Below are positions 1-9,201 of a stretch of 64,000 nt of DNA, one piece after another (position 1 is the stretch's first letter; each line of letters opens with the position of its first letter). The DNA is from Asinibacterium sp. OR53 (GTDB taxonomy: Bacteria; Bacteroidota; Bacteroidia; Chitinophagales; Chitinophagaceae). Both the position numbers and the translations under genes were made by a program. The stretch lies in NCBI RefSeq assembly GCF_000515315.1, contig NZ_KI911562.1, positions 1,384,505-1,448,504 on the forward strand, written 5' to 3'. Under the pieces are notes generated by a model, which was not told the DNA's origin, did not search any database, and saw only the letters and a program-made list of their open reading frames with translations.

Positions 1-47
1 TGATGATCCAACACTATTGTAAAACCAATTTGTAAAAACTAACAAGC

Positions 48-1598
48 ATGTCACTACCCAAGGAACCGCGGCAGAAGATGATCAATTTCATGTACCTCGT
101 GCTTACGGCAATGCTGGCACTGAATGTATCATCTGAAATCCTCAACGCGTTCAAGACAGTTGACCACAGTTTGAAGACTGCCACAGAAATTGTAGAACGA
201 AAGAATACAGACGTATTCAAATCGTTCAAAAGGAAATTCGATGACCCTAAAACCCATGAAAAAGCTGCGATATGGATGCCCAAAGCAGAAAAAGCAAAGG
301 TCCTCGCAGATGAAGTTTACAACTATATTGAAGGACTGAAACTGGATCTGAAAAAAGAATCAGGGCTGAAAACAGAGAATGGCCAGGAATCTTTTAAAGA
401 AGACGATCTCGATGCACCTACCCGTTTGTTGGTTTCCATGCCACCCAACGGAAAAGGGAGAGGAAATGAGCTGTTTGCCAAATTGAAGCAATTCAGGGAT
501 CAGTTGCTCGCTATCGACCCCGACATTAAAAAAGATGTAGGGCCTAACCTGCCACTCGATCTGAGCATCCCTCCAACAAAAAATGAAGGCGGTAAGGATG
601 ACTGGGCATTCACCTATTTCCACATGACCCCTTCTATAGCGGCGTTGACGATCATGAGCAAATTTCAGAACGATGTGAAGAACAGTGAAGCGCAGGTGGT
701 TGAGTACTGCCACAAAGAAGTAGGTGAAGTGGAGATCGTATATGATGAATTCAAAGCTTTCGCCGGAACGAATTCGCAGTACCTGATGCCGGGTGAAGAA
801 CTGGTGATCACAGCCGGTATGGGTGCTTTCAGTAAAGCAGCCAAGCCTACCATCACCATTGATGGTGCCAATGTACCCCTGAATGCAGATGGAGCGGCTG
901 AATACAAAGCTACCGTAAGCTCTCCTGGCGCAAACACTAAAAAAGTAAGGATCACTTATTATAAGCCCGACGGTACACCGGCAGTGGTGGAAAAAGAAGT
1001 GAAATATACAGTGGGTGTGCCTGCTGGTATGGTGATATCGACCGACAGGACAAGGGTATTCTATAAAGGCATAGAGAACCCCCTGAGTGTTACGGGTAGT
1101 GGTGGGGATGAAAAATTACAGGTAAACGTGGAAGGCACGAATGTGACATTTAGTAAAGCCGGCCCTGGCCAATACATTGTAAAACCTAACCAACTGGGTT
1201 CGGTGAATGTGATCGCTTCGGATGGAAAGAAAACACAAAAGGTAACAATACCTGTGAAAAGGATCCCCGACCCGATCGCCATTGTAGGCGGCAGTGCGGG
1301 TGGTACCATGACCGCCAACGTGTTCAGGGTACAGACAGGCGTGATTGCCGACTTACGCGATTTCGTTTTTGAAGGCATTAAGTTCCAGGTGCAGTCTTAC
1401 ATGGTGATCTGCACCGGTAAAGGTTTTGATGAACCAGAATTCGCACAGGTTACAGGCCCCGCTTTCAGTGGTGGCGCCAGTGCCCTGATCAAGCGGTGCC
1501 AGGCGGGAACAACGGTAACAATAGGAGAGATCAAATTGATTGAACCGGGTGGCGGAACACGTAAACTGGATCAGAATATTACATTCATTTTGCAATAA
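48..1598 (+). CDS. gldM: Gliding motility / type IX secretion protein GldM
   Basis: 516-residue protein. A short cytoplasmic N-terminus (MSLPKEPRQKMINFMYLVLT) leads into one membrane helix at about residues 11-30, followed by a long periplasmic part rich in beta-type repeats; this is the GldM layout and usual length. In the family, GldL and GldM form the proton-driven motor of the type IX secretion system, with GldM spanning the periplasm to the GldK/GldN ring. gldN follows 9 bases later, as in the conserved gldKLMN operon, whose first genes must lie left of the window. The ATG at 48 starts exactly at the conserved N-terminus. Confidence 0.95.
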   Translation: MSLPKEPRQKMINFMYLVLTAMLALNVSSEILNAFKTVDHSLKTATEIVERKNTDVFKSFKRKFDDPKTHEKAAIWMPKAEKAKVLADEVYNYIEGLKLDLKKESGLKTENGQESFKEDDLDAPTRLLVSMPPNGKGRGNELFAKLKQFRDQLLAIDPDIKKDVGPNLPLDLSIPPTKNEGGKDDWAFTYFHMTPSIAALTIMSKFQNDVKNSEAQVVEYCHKEVGEVEIVYDEFKAFAGTNSQYLMPGEELVITAGMGAFSKAAKPTITIDGANVPLNADGAAEYKATVSSPGANTKKVRITYYKPDGTPAVVEKEVKYTVGVPAGMVISTDRTRVFYKGIENPLSVTGSGGDEKLQVNVEGTNVTFSKAGPGQYIVKPNQLGSVNVIASDGKKTQKVTIPVKRIPDPIAIVGGSAGGTMTANVFRVQTGVIADLRDFVFEGIKFQVQSYMVICTGKGFDEPEFAQVTGPAFSGGASALIKRCQAGTTVTIGEIKLIEPGGGTRKLDQNITFILQ

Positions 1599-1607
1599 CA
1601 GTGAGTT

Positions 1608-2660
1608 ATGAAAAGAATCACTTCCCTTATGGTTTTGGCTGCGGTACTGATAGGCAGCAGTGCTATGGGACAGTTCAACTTTGGCCAGAAAAAGCCTGCG
1701 AACAATCCTCCAAGTACCAACCAGCAGACAACACAGCAGCCCTCTACGGTTACCAACAAAGTAACCGGACTGAGTAATGCCAATGCTACTGCTGTTGATA
1801 CTTCGCTGAAGCCTAAGAAAACAGTGGATACTACTACGGTAGGAGGTTTTGAAGAAACAACCCCCAGGAACCTGAGGAATAACACTGCCGTGGAAAGGAC
1901 CATTACGAGGGAGAAAAAGCCACTGGCGTATGAGCACTTGCGTGAAGACGACTGGCTGTACAGCGAGATGATCTGGCGTGAGATCGATGCCAGGGAAAAA
2001 ATGAACCAGAACTTCATGTATCCCGGCAAAGATGAAATGGGCGACCAGCGCTTTTTTGCGATCCTGCTGAAAGCCATTCGTGAAGACAGCGTAGTTGCTT
2101 TTTCTGCCGAAGGAGGTGATGACCGTTTTACCAAGCCATTGCAATACAGTGATGTTTCTAAATTGCTGAAAGGCACGCTGGATACACAGCTGGTACAGAA
2201 CGCCAACAATCCCAATGTGTACGATACCACAGTGATCTATGATACCAAGTATGCACCGAACCCCGATTCTATTTACACTTTCAGGCTGAAGGAACAATGG
2301 ATATTCGATAAGGAAGCAAGCCGCCTGTTCTGCCGGATCATTGGAATTGCCCCGGTGGCCAAGATCATGGTGAACAACAAACCCACCAGCAAAACGCTGT
2401 TCTGGATACATTATCCCGATCTGCGTCAGACCCTGACCAAATACCTGGTGTACAATCCTAAAAATTTCGCCAGCCGTATGACATGGGAAGACCTTTTCGA
2501 AAGCCGTTTCTTTTCCAGCTATGTGATCAAAACCAGTAACAACAACCCCACCGATAAGTTCCTAAGTGGCCTGATCAAAGACCCGCTATTCCGTTTGTTG
2601 GAGGGTGATAAGATCAAAGACAGACTGTTCAATTATGAGCAGGACCTGTGGTCGTATTAA
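1608..2660 (+). CDS. gldN: Gliding motility / type IX secretion protein GldN
   Basis: 350 residues with an N-terminal signal peptide (about residues 1-21, ending SSAMGQ), a Gln/Asn/Thr-rich linker to about residue 80, then the conserved GldN core (EHLREDDWLYSEMIWREID). In the family GldN (PorN) is a periplasmic partner of the lipoprotein GldK in the outer-membrane-associated ring of the T9SS. It lies 9 bases after gldM and is the last gene of the operon; a strong hairpin terminator follows at 2681-2711. Confidence 0.93.
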   Translation: MKRITSLMVLAAVLIGSSAMGQFNFGQKKPANNPPSTNQQTTQQPSTVTNKVTGLSNANATAVDTSLKPKKTVDTTTVGGFEETTPRNLRNNTAVERTITREKKPLAYEHLREDDWLYSEMIWREIDAREKMNQNFMYPGKDEMGDQRFFAILLKAIREDSVVAFSAEGGDDRFTKPLQYSDVSKLLKGTLDTQLVQNANNPNVYDTTVIYDTKYAPNPDSIYTFRLKEQWIFDKEASRLFCRIIGIAPVAKIMVNNKPTSKTLFWIHYPDLRQTLTKYLVYNPKNFASRMTWEDLFESRFFSSYVIKTSNNNPTDKFLSGLIKDPLFRLLEGDKIKDRLFNYEQDLWSY

Positions 2661-2680
2661 TTTTATTTGGTATAATAAGC

Positions 2681-2711
2681 AAAAAAGGGGGGCTTTTAAG
2701 TCCCCTTTTTT
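2681..2711 (+). terminator. Terminator after gldMN
   Basis: An A6-G4 run (2681-2690) can pair with C4-T6 (2702-2711), with a small internal CTT/AAG pairing in the loop. The A-tract on one side and T-tract on the other make it usable in both directions. It sits 20 bases after the gldN stop. Confidence 0.85.
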
Positions 2712-2753
2712 CGTGAAAATTATGTTTACATTATAATTATTAGGGCCAGTTGA

Positions 2754-2784
2754 TTGTATTAATTAAATGCTTTCCTTATCTTTA
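2754..2784 (+). promoter_or_regulatory. Possible promoter for a short transcript
   Basis: TTG at 2754-2756, a 20-base gap and TATCTTTA at 2777-2784, one mismatch from the Bacteroidota TAnnTTTG element. It lies between two terminators with no ORF downstream before 2850, so it would drive only a transcript of about 60-70 nt. This is inference from spacing alone. Confidence 0.3.
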
Positions 2785-2819
2785 CTTCGGTTTTTCATAG
2801 GATATTGGATTTTAAAAGC

Positions 2820-2850
2820 GGGGCTGGATTTTTATCCTGGCCCCTTTTTT
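2820..2850 (+). terminator. Hairpin terminator in gldN-uvrC gap
   Basis: GGGGC (2820-2824) pairs with GCCCC (2840-2844), extended by GGAT/ATCC inside, and is followed by T6 (2845-2850). It can stop + strand transcripts. It also lies just beyond the uvrC stop on the other strand, where the trailing U-run is poorer. Confidence 0.7.
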
Positions 2851-2862
2851 ATTAATGAACTG

Positions 2863-4671
2863 TTAATTTTCTGCGTTAAAATACGCTGTCACCAATGCCG
2901 CCTTTTTCTTGCCGATCAATGCGGTCAGTGAATCCACACCGGCCTCCCTTACCTTCTTCACCGATTTGTATTCTTTCAGCAATTGCAAGGCAGTCTGCTT
3001 ACCAATACCGGGTATTTGCTCCAGCTCATTTTTGAATGTTCCTTTTGACCGCTGGTTCCGGTGAAAACTGATGCCGTAATTATGCACTTCATCCCTGACA
3101 CGCCTTACCAGTTTCAGGCTGTCGCTGTTCCAGGGAAGTTTGATAGAATGGCTATCGCCAGGGAAAAAGATCTCTTCTTCGTTTTTAGCCAGCCCAACAA
3201 CCGTCATCCGCCCTACCAGTCCCAGTTCGGTAATGCTTTCCATGGCTGCGCCCAGTTGTCCCTTTCCTCCATCAATGATCACCAGTTGGGGGATGGGCGC
3301 CTCTTCTGCCAGTAGTCTCCTGTACCTTCTGTACACCACTTCTTTCATGGTGGCAAAATCGTTGATCCCTTCAACGGTTTTCACATTGAAATGCCGGTAG
3401 TCTTTTTTACTGGGCATCCCGTCTTTGAAACACACCATGGCCGAAACCGGGTAGCTGCCGTGAAAGTTGGAATTATCGAAACATTCAATATGTAAAGGGG
3501 GCTCCTGTAACTGCAGAAAATCCTGCAATTCGTACAACACTTTTGCTTTTTCCTCGTCGCTCTTATCTTCCAGGTGCAGTATCTTTTTCCTGCGCAGTTC
3601 TTCGCGGAAATAATCCACGTTTTTCACAGACAGCTCCAACAGCTTTTTTTTATCGCCCGCTTTGGGTATGGTAAGTGTGAGGTTTTCTTCCTCCACTTCA
3701 ATAGCAAAGGGAACTACCAGTTCTTTGGCCATACTGTTGAAAGTGCTTCGGAGCCTGGCCACCGCAAACGACAATACCTCGGCGTCTGTTTCCTCGAGCT
3801 TTGTTTCCAGCGGAACCGTATGGGTTTGCACAATAGCGCCGTTCTGCACCATGAGGTAATTCACATAGGCCAGGTTGTCTTCCTTCACAATAGAGAAAAC
3901 ATCCATATCGGCAAAATGACTGCCTACCACCACAGATTTTGCCTGGTAGTTCTCGAGGTGATCTATTTTTTTTCTTACCAACTCTGCTTTTTCGAATTGA
4001 AGTCCGGCCGCCAGCGCTTGCATCTCGGCTTTGAACTGTCCAACTACCGAGCCCAGGTTCCCTTTGAGGATATTGCGTACCTGTTGCAAGCCTTCTGCAT
4101 AATCAGCGGCTGACTGTAAACCTTCACAGGGCCCTTTGCAATTACCCAGGTGGTATTCAAGACATACTTTGAATTTGCCTTTCCGGATATGCTGCTCGGT
4201 GAGGTTGAGCTTGCAGGTGCGCAACGGAACATACTGGCGGATGAAATTGATGAGCTCCCTTACCCTGCCTACCGAAGTAAATGGTCCCAGGTATTCAGAT
4301 CCATCGTTCACTTTTTTTCGTGTGAAAAAAACGCGTGAGAAAGGTTCTTTTTTGATAACGATGAAAGGGTAGGTCTTATCGTCCTTGAGCATGATATTAT
4401 AGCGCGGCTGATATTCCTTAATGAGGGAGTTCTCCAGCAGGAATGCATCGTGCTCGGAATCTACAATGGTAAAAGCAATGCGATGGATGCGTTTAACAAG
4501 CTCATGTGTTTTATAACTGGTAAGGTTCTTAACAAAATAAGAAGAGACCCTTTTGCGCAGATCCTTGGCCTTGCCTACATACAACAAGGTATTACCCTCA
4601 TCGTAGTATTGGTAAACGCCGGGCTGTTGCGGAATGGTGGAAGCCAGTTGCTGAAATTGATCTGCGGTCAT
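2863..4671 (-). CDS. uvrC: Excinuclease ABC subunit UvrC
   Basis: 602 residues, normal for UvrC. Domains in order: an N-terminal GIY-YIG nuclease (PGVYQYYDEGNTLLYVGKAK), a Cys-rich stretch, a UVR motif for UvrB contact (ELVRKKIDHLENYQ), the RNase H-like 5' endonuclease domain (IECFDNSNFHGS, VIIDGGKGQL), and C-terminal helix-hairpin-helix motifs (LEQIPGIGKQTA). It makes both incisions around a DNA lesion in nucleotide excision repair. It lies 10 bases downstream of the lipoprotein gene 4682-5269 and is probably co-transcribed with it. Confidence 0.97.
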   Translation of the reverse strand: MTADQFQQLASTIPQQPGVYQYYDEGNTLLYVGKAKDLRKRVSSYFVKNLTSYKTHELVKRIHRIAFTIVDSEHDAFLLENSLIKEYQPRYNIMLKDDKTYPFIVIKKEPFSRVFFTRKKVNDGSEYLGPFTSVGRVRELINFIRQYVPLRTCKLNLTEQHIRKGKFKVCLEYHLGNCKGPCEGLQSAADYAEGLQQVRNILKGNLGSVVGQFKAEMQALAAGLQFEKAELVRKKIDHLENYQAKSVVVGSHFADMDVFSIVKEDNLAYVNYLMVQNGAIVQTHTVPLETKLEETDAEVLSFAVARLRSTFNSMAKELVVPFAIEVEEENLTLTIPKAGDKKKLLELSVKNVDYFREELRRKKILHLEDKSDEEKAKVLYELQDFLQLQEPPLHIECFDNSNFHGSYPVSAMVCFKDGMPSKKDYRHFNVKTVEGINDFATMKEVVYRRYRRLLAEEAPIPQLVIIDGGKGQLGAAMESITELGLVGRMTVVGLAKNEEEIFFPGDSHSIKLPWNSDSLKLVRRVRDEVHNYGISFHRNQRSKGTFKNELEQIPGIGKQTALQLLKEYKSVKKVREAGVDSLTALIGKKKAALVTAYFNAEN

Positions 4672-4681
4672 GTTGGTGCAT

Positions 4682-5269
4682 TTACGGCGTATCGTTATTC
4701 CAGTTAACGTAATTCAATTCGGTGGAACTGTAACGGCCTGCATGGATATAGCGGTTTACCTGGAAACTTTTGTAGGCTTTCCAGTTGCATTGTTCGGTAA
4801 TGCTGGTATCGCCCCTGTTGTACTGGCTCCTGATAAAAACCCGTTTAACGTTATTGCTTTCTTCATCCAGCAATATATCTATTCCCCGGATGATGGCGTT
4901 GTCGTGAGCAGTTGTGTAACTGAGTGTATAACTTTTGGTACCCAGGTCGCGAAAAACAGATTCCCGGTAAAACCCTTTGATATTGGGTGCCGAGATATCC
5001 TTGCTGAGAAAAATGTCTACCCACTGTTTAAATACTTCCTGGTTCAGTGAAACGGAATCTTTTTTACCGTCTTTGATGGTGATGCGGTATATGGGTGCAT
5101 GAACAGATTGTGCATAAGCCAACTGGTCTTTGAAAAAAACGGGTAATGCAAAGAAACCGGCGGTGTCTGCTGAAGCTGTTTGCGGCGCGGCAGGCGCGGC
5201 ATGGTGACCGCAGGCAACAGATAATACCGCTATCAAAAAAACGAAAAGAGCAGGGACTGATTTTTTCAT
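4682..5269 (-). CDS. Predicted lipoprotein of unknown function
   Basis: 195 residues. A lipoprotein signal peptide with lipobox LSVAC (Cys about residue 20) is followed by an Ala/Pro/His-rich linker and one mixed alpha/beta domain. The mature part speaks of a periplasmic or outer-membrane-anchored protein, but I recognise no catalytic motif. Similar short lipoproteins of unknown role are common beside uvrC in Chitinophagaceae-type genomes (general impression, not checked). It precedes uvrC by 10 bases in the same direction. Confidence 0.75.
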   Translation of the reverse strand: MKKSVPALFVFLIAVLSVACGHHAAPAAPQTASADTAGFFALPVFFKDQLAYAQSVHAPIYRITIKDGKKDSVSLNQEVFKQWVDIFLSKDISAPNIKGFYRESVFRDLGTKSYTLSYTTAHDNAIIRGIDILLDEESNNVKRVFIRSQYNRGDTSITEQCNWKAYKSFQVNRYIHAGRYSSTELNYVNWNNDTP

Positions 5270-5295
5270 CCCACAAAATTATCCAATCAACTGCA

Positions 5296-5324
5296 TAAAA
5301 AACCACCGCTGTTACAGCAGTGGT
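5296..5324 (-). terminator. Terminator of the sigma/barrel operon
   Basis: On the minus strand ACCACTGCTG and CAGCGGTGGT (5315-5324 and 5302-5311) form a hairpin with one mismatch, followed by six T residues (the A-run at about 5296-5302 on the plus strand). It lies 24 bases beyond the stop of the barrel-fusion gene at 5348. Confidence 0.75.
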
Positions 5325-5347
5325 AGAAGAATCATGCATACGGGCTT

Positions 5348-6808
5348 TTATTTCGAAAGTTGTTTTGTGATACCGAGTCTCACCCCATAATCAAGCAGGT
5401 ATTCCTTGATGGGGTAGAGGTTGGAATAAGTAGGCAGGTGCTGGTAACGGATCTGCGGCCCCAGTTGAATGGTAGCGCCTCTTGTTTTATACGTAAGGTT
5501 GATGCCTACGCCTGTGTTCACATTCCATTTGCGAAGCAGCGAACCTCCATCGGCATAATGCTTGAGGTCGGTAGACAACAGGTATACGCTTTTGTTGAGG
5601 GTAAAAGTCGGTTGCACAGAAGCTTCTGTATTCACACCAAAATGTTTGCCATCGAGTATTTCCCATTGTAAACCCAGGGGAACAGCTACCTGGTACAGTT
5701 TATTATCGAGTTGCGTTGCACTCAATCCGGAATTATTATGATAGGGTGAATACAGGTTGATATTTTCAATGCCACGGTAATTGATCAATGATATGGTGGC
5801 CACATCGCTGGTGGGTGACTGGAATGTTTCGATATAATACTGCCTGATGTTCATTTGCACCCCTGTTTTGAACTTGAGGTGGTTGCTCATATTGTACAGC
5901 ACTGCAAAACCAAATTCAAGTCCGATTGCAGGCTTGTGACGCACTACCTGGTTAACATCGGAACTGTTGTTCTGGCTCAGGGGTGTGTTAACAGCTGTGC
6001 TGGCGGGTTGTATGATCTCTTTCAGTTTCTCATCGGTGAGTTTGCGATAACTGGTAGAAGGCGTTAGGTAGAACTGGATACCTACTTTGGAATTCCTTTT
6101 CTGGTTAATAACAACAGGCGGATTGTAAGCGTAAGCAGCAGCTTTGTGCGTATTCTCCGTAACCGGTGGCATTGTTGTTTCAGTGGTAGTGGCAGGGGCT
6201 GCTTTCTCGCTTGCAGCAAGACTATTGGCTGTATCCACGTCCTGCCTGTTATCTGTGGGTGCAGTAAATGAAGCAGTACCCGATGAGCGGGCTTTGTTGT
6301 TTTGGGCTGATGCAATCAAAGAAGCAGCTGGCTTCAGGTTGGTGGTTTTGGCAGTGATGGTTGCCATGGTCTTTTCTGTTGCAGCGGTGGCTACAGCATC
6401 ATATCCTACCGTAGGAACAGTTTCGGGCTGCAGCAGTGTTGCCGTTTGCCTGCTGGCCAGTTCCTCGAGTGTAGCTGCAGTGACATGTCCGGATGCCATC
6501 TGTGTGAAATAATTTTCTTGTACAGATCCGGTGGTATGATCTGCCGATGCTGCCAGGTTGTTTTTCATTTGCCCGTCAACCAGCAATGTATGCGCGGCAA
6601 ACCTTGCAGGATGGTTGATAAGTAAAGTGGAAAGGGTGAGTGCGGTAATGATGAAAAGGGCAAAAAAGCTGAGTGCCGGCCAGGAATGGTTTCCATGCAA
6701 CTCCGTGCGGATATTCTTCCAGACATGGTCGGAAGGATATATCCGGTGCTGTTTTACTTCGTCGTGTAAAAACTGCTCAAGTTCGTCTCTGTAGTTTTGG
6801 TTTTCCAT
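5348..6808 (-). CDS. Anti-sigma-like membrane protein fused to an outer-membrane beta-barrel domain
   Basis: About 486 residues from the ATG at 6808 (an upstream in-frame ATG at 6817 would add MFV). Order: a cytoplasmic segment of about 43 residues with an IYPSDHVWKNI motif, one hydrophobic helix at about residues 44-63, a long Ala/Thr/Pro-rich linker to about residue 215, then a C-terminal region of alternating amphipathic strands (EFGFAVLYNMSNHLKFKTGV and others) resembling PorT/OmpA-like barrels of the outer membrane. It follows the ECF sigma gene by about 40 bases. I infer an anti-sigma or sensor role from context and topology; the anti-sigma sequence itself is not a textbook zinc-binding type. 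Confidence 0.7.
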   Translation of the reverse strand: MENQNYRDELEQFLHDEVKQHRIYPSDHVWKNIRTELHGNHSWPALSFFALFIITALTLSTLLINHPARFAAHTLLVDGQMKNNLAASADHTTGSVQENYFTQMASGHVTAATLEELASRQTATLLQPETVPTVGYDAVATAATEKTMATITAKTTNLKPAASLIASAQNNKARSSGTASFTAPTDNRQDVDTANSLAASEKAAPATTTETTMPPVTENTHKAAAYAYNPPVVINQKRNSKVGIQFYLTPSTSYRKLTDEKLKEIIQPASTAVNTPLSQNNSSDVNQVVRHKPAIGLEFGFAVLYNMSNHLKFKTGVQMNIRQYYIETFQSPTSDVATISLINYRGIENINLYSPYHNNSGLSATQLDNKLYQVAVPLGLQWEILDGKHFGVNTEASVQPTFTLNKSVYLLSTDLKHYADGGSLLRKWNVNTGVGINLTYKTRGATIQLGPQIRYQHLPTYSNLYPIKEYLLDYGVRLGITKQLSK

Positions 6809-6847
6809 AACAAACACGGCATCAATCTATCGGTCAATCAACCACTG

Positions 6848-7426
6848 CTATTTTTTATATGCAGCCAGCCAATGAAAATCCTCTTTGGGTACCTCGATGA
6901 TTTTTTTCTTTACCAGTATGGTCTCCAGCATCGATTTGGCGCGCGTATATTGACTACGGCTGGTGCTTTCTTCGATGTCCAGCATCATACCTATCTCCTT
7001 ATGACTATATCCTTCCATAGCGTACAGGTTCAATACCGTCCGGTATCCGATGGGTAATAACCTGATACACTCAATGATCTGCCGGGCCTGCATGATGGAT
7101 GGAATGGTCTCTTCCCGCACTTCTACCATAGTGGCATAATCCAGATCAACCCGCTCGTTGAATTTTTTATTCTTCTTCAGGAAGTTGATACAGGTATGCA
7201 CAACGATCCTCCGGATCCATCCTTCAAATGCCCCCTTGTTCTGGAACGTATGTATTTGGGTAAACACTTTAATGAACCCCTCCTGCAACATATCCTCTGC
7301 GTCTTCACGGCTCTGCGCGAAGCGATAACAAACGCTCAGCATCTTAGGGCTGAACCGGTTGTACAGTTCGCGTTGGGCCGCAGAATCATTATGTAAACAG
7401 CCAGCAATGATTGCCTGTTCTGTCAT
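6848..7426 (-). CDS. ECF-family RNA polymerase sigma factor
   Basis: 192 residues. Region 2 is visible at about residues 22-90 (YNRFSPKMLSVCYRFAQSRE, DAEDMLQEGFIKVF, and the AFEGWIRRIVVHTCIN stretch), and region 4 at about 125-180 with its helix-turn-helix (LNLYAMEGYSHKEIGMMLDI). It directs RNA polymerase to a specific set of promoters. The next gene, about 40 bases on, is a membrane-spanning protein with a barrel domain, the usual position for the partner that holds the sigma factor inactive. Transcribed away from the DUF1800 gene; the 136-base gap between them holds both promoters. Confidence 0.93.
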   Translation of the reverse strand: MTEQAIIAGCLHNDSAAQRELYNRFSPKMLSVCYRFAQSREDAEDMLQEGFIKVFTQIHTFQNKGAFEGWIRRIVVHTCINFLKKNKKFNERVDLDYATMVEVREETIPSIMQARQIIECIRLLPIGYRTVLNLYAMEGYSHKEIGMMLDIEESTSRSQYTRAKSMLETILVKKKIIEVPKEDFHWLAAYKK

Positions 7427-7562
7427 GAGGGGTAAATGTGTACCCTAAATATAGACATTATTTCCCTTCTTATGCTGCATAGTACGGCCAAAATGTATCT
7501 GTTGATTAATTTTAAACGTTCTTACGAAAAACCGATCTCAGATCAGACCTAAACCCCTCGGC

Positions 7563-9191
7563 ATGATGTCCAGAATGGATTTTCCAGCCCCGCCTCCTGC
7601 AACAGGACTGGCGCCTTATTCCGGTCCCTGGACCGAAAACGAAGTCATTCACCTGCTGAAACGGGCCATGTTTGGCGCCAGGCGGGCCGATATCAGCTAT
7701 TTCCTGGGCAAGACCTGTTCCCAGGCGGTTGATGAATTGCTCAACCCTCAGGCCCCCCTGCCAGCTCCTCCGGTTAAAGAATATACTACACCGGCAACCG
7801 CCAACCCGGCCGACAGTAATATCGTTGCGGGCAGTACCTGGGTGGGTGATGCCAATACCGATGGTTCGGTGAACAGCCTGCGGGTAGCTTCTTTCAAGAA
7901 ATGGTGGATGGGACAGATGGTGAACCAGGACAGGAGCATCCGGGAAAAGATGACCCTTTTCTGGCACAACCATTTTTCTACCGAAACAGGGGTGATCAGC
8001 TATGCGCAATATGTGTACAAGCACCACGCCATGCTGCGGGCCAATGCGCTGGGCAATTTCAGGAGCCTGGTAAAAGCGGTGACCATCGATCCGGGTATGC
8101 TGGTATTCCTGAATGGTCAACAGAATGTGGCAGCGGCGCCTGATGAAAACTATGGAAGGGAATTACAGGAACTGTTCTGCTGCGGAAAAGGCCCCGGATC
8201 GCAATACACAGAAGCCGATGTGAAAGCTGCAGCACGCGTACTTACCGGTTGGCGCAATAACGCAACGAACATCAGTTCTTATTTCGACATCAACCGGCAC
8301 GATAAGAACAGCAAACAATTCTCCTCATTCTATAACAATACCGTAATACAGGGACGCACTACTGCAACAGCCGGTGATGAAGAGATCGATGCCATGATCT
8401 CTATGATACTGGCCGCCGATGAAGTGGCTATGTACATTTGCCGCCGTCTGTACCGATGGTTTGTTTATTACGATATAGACAGTACGGTAGAAGCGAATGT
8501 GATCACTCCGTTGGCCGCCATTTTCCGCAGCAACAATTATAATATTGTGCCGGTCCTCAGTACCTTGCTCAAAAGTGAACACTTCTTCGACGCACTCTCC
8601 AGAGGATGCCAGATCAAGAGCCCGGTGGATTTTGTAGTGGGATTTTGCAGGGAACTGGAATTGAGTTTCCCGCCTCTTACAGATTATGTGAGCAATTACG
8701 GACATTGGAATTATCTCCTGAGCTGGGTTGCCAGCCTGCAACAGAACATCGGCGATCCGCCCGATGTGAGCGGATGGAAAGCTTATTACCAGGTGCCGCA
8801 GTTTTATGAAACATGGATCAACAGCGATACGCTTCCCAAGCGCAATCAATTCAGCGATATCCTGATGAACAGCGGCTATACATTCAATGGTAAGAAAATA
8901 CTGGTAGACGGTGTCGGGTTCATCAAAACATTGTCGCAGCCCGGCGATCCTAACAAACTCATCGATGACCTGACCAGGCTCTTGTTCAGGATCGATTTGT
9001 CGGCCGCTTCCAAAGCGCAGGTGAAACAGGATATTTTACTGAGCGGACAAATCAGCGATTATTACTGGACGGGTGCGTGGAACCTGTATATTTCTACGCC
9101 TGGTGACACAGCGAATACTACTACTGTTAAAAACAAAGTGCGCGATCTGTTGAAATACCTGATGGACCTTTCTGAATATCAGCTGGCATAA
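7563..9191 (+). CDS. DUF1800 domain protein
   Basis: 542 residues of the DUF1800 family (HLLKRAMFGARRADI near the N-terminus; REKMTLFWHNHFSTE; YGRELQELFCCGKG; RVLTGWRN; DVSGWKAY). Family members are nearly always encoded next to a DUF1501 protein, as here (10 bases apart); the pair is thought to act in the cell envelope but the reaction is not established. No signal peptide is evident from the ATG at 7563 (the next ATG, 7566, is also possible), so export would need another route or an upstream non-ATG start. Confidence 0.9.
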   Translation: MMSRMDFPAPPPATGLAPYSGPWTENEVIHLLKRAMFGARRADISYFLGKTCSQAVDELLNPQAPLPAPPVKEYTTPATANPADSNIVAGSTWVGDANTDGSVNSLRVASFKKWWMGQMVNQDRSIREKMTLFWHNHFSTETGVISYAQYVYKHHAMLRANALGNFRSLVKAVTIDPGMLVFLNGQQNVAAAPDENYGRELQELFCCGKGPGSQYTEADVKAAARVLTGWRNNATNISSYFDINRHDKNSKQFSSFYNNTVIQGRTTATAGDEEIDAMISMILAADEVAMYICRRLYRWFVYYDIDSTVEANVITPLAAIFRSNNYNIVPVLSTLLKSEHFFDALSRGCQIKSPVDFVVGFCRELELSFPPLTDYVSNYGHWNYLLSWVASLQQNIGDPPDVSGWKAYYQVPQFYETWINSDTLPKRNQFSDILMNSGYTFNGKKILVDGVGFIKTLSQPGDPNKLIDDLTRLLFRIDLSAASKAQVKQDILLSGQISDYYWTGAWNLYISTPGDTANTTTVKNKVRDLLKYLMDLSEYQLA

Positions 9192-9201
9192 AACCATTCA
9201 A

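Noticed and set aside
1353-2411. 352-codon open frame on the minus strand over gldM/gldN
   Set aside because: gldM and gldN are certain; this is an antisense shadow without any family resemblance.
6082-6512. Long open frames on both strands inside the linker of the barrel-fusion gene
   Set aside because: They arise from the Ala/Thr-rich low-complexity codons of the real gene; no domain or start signal.
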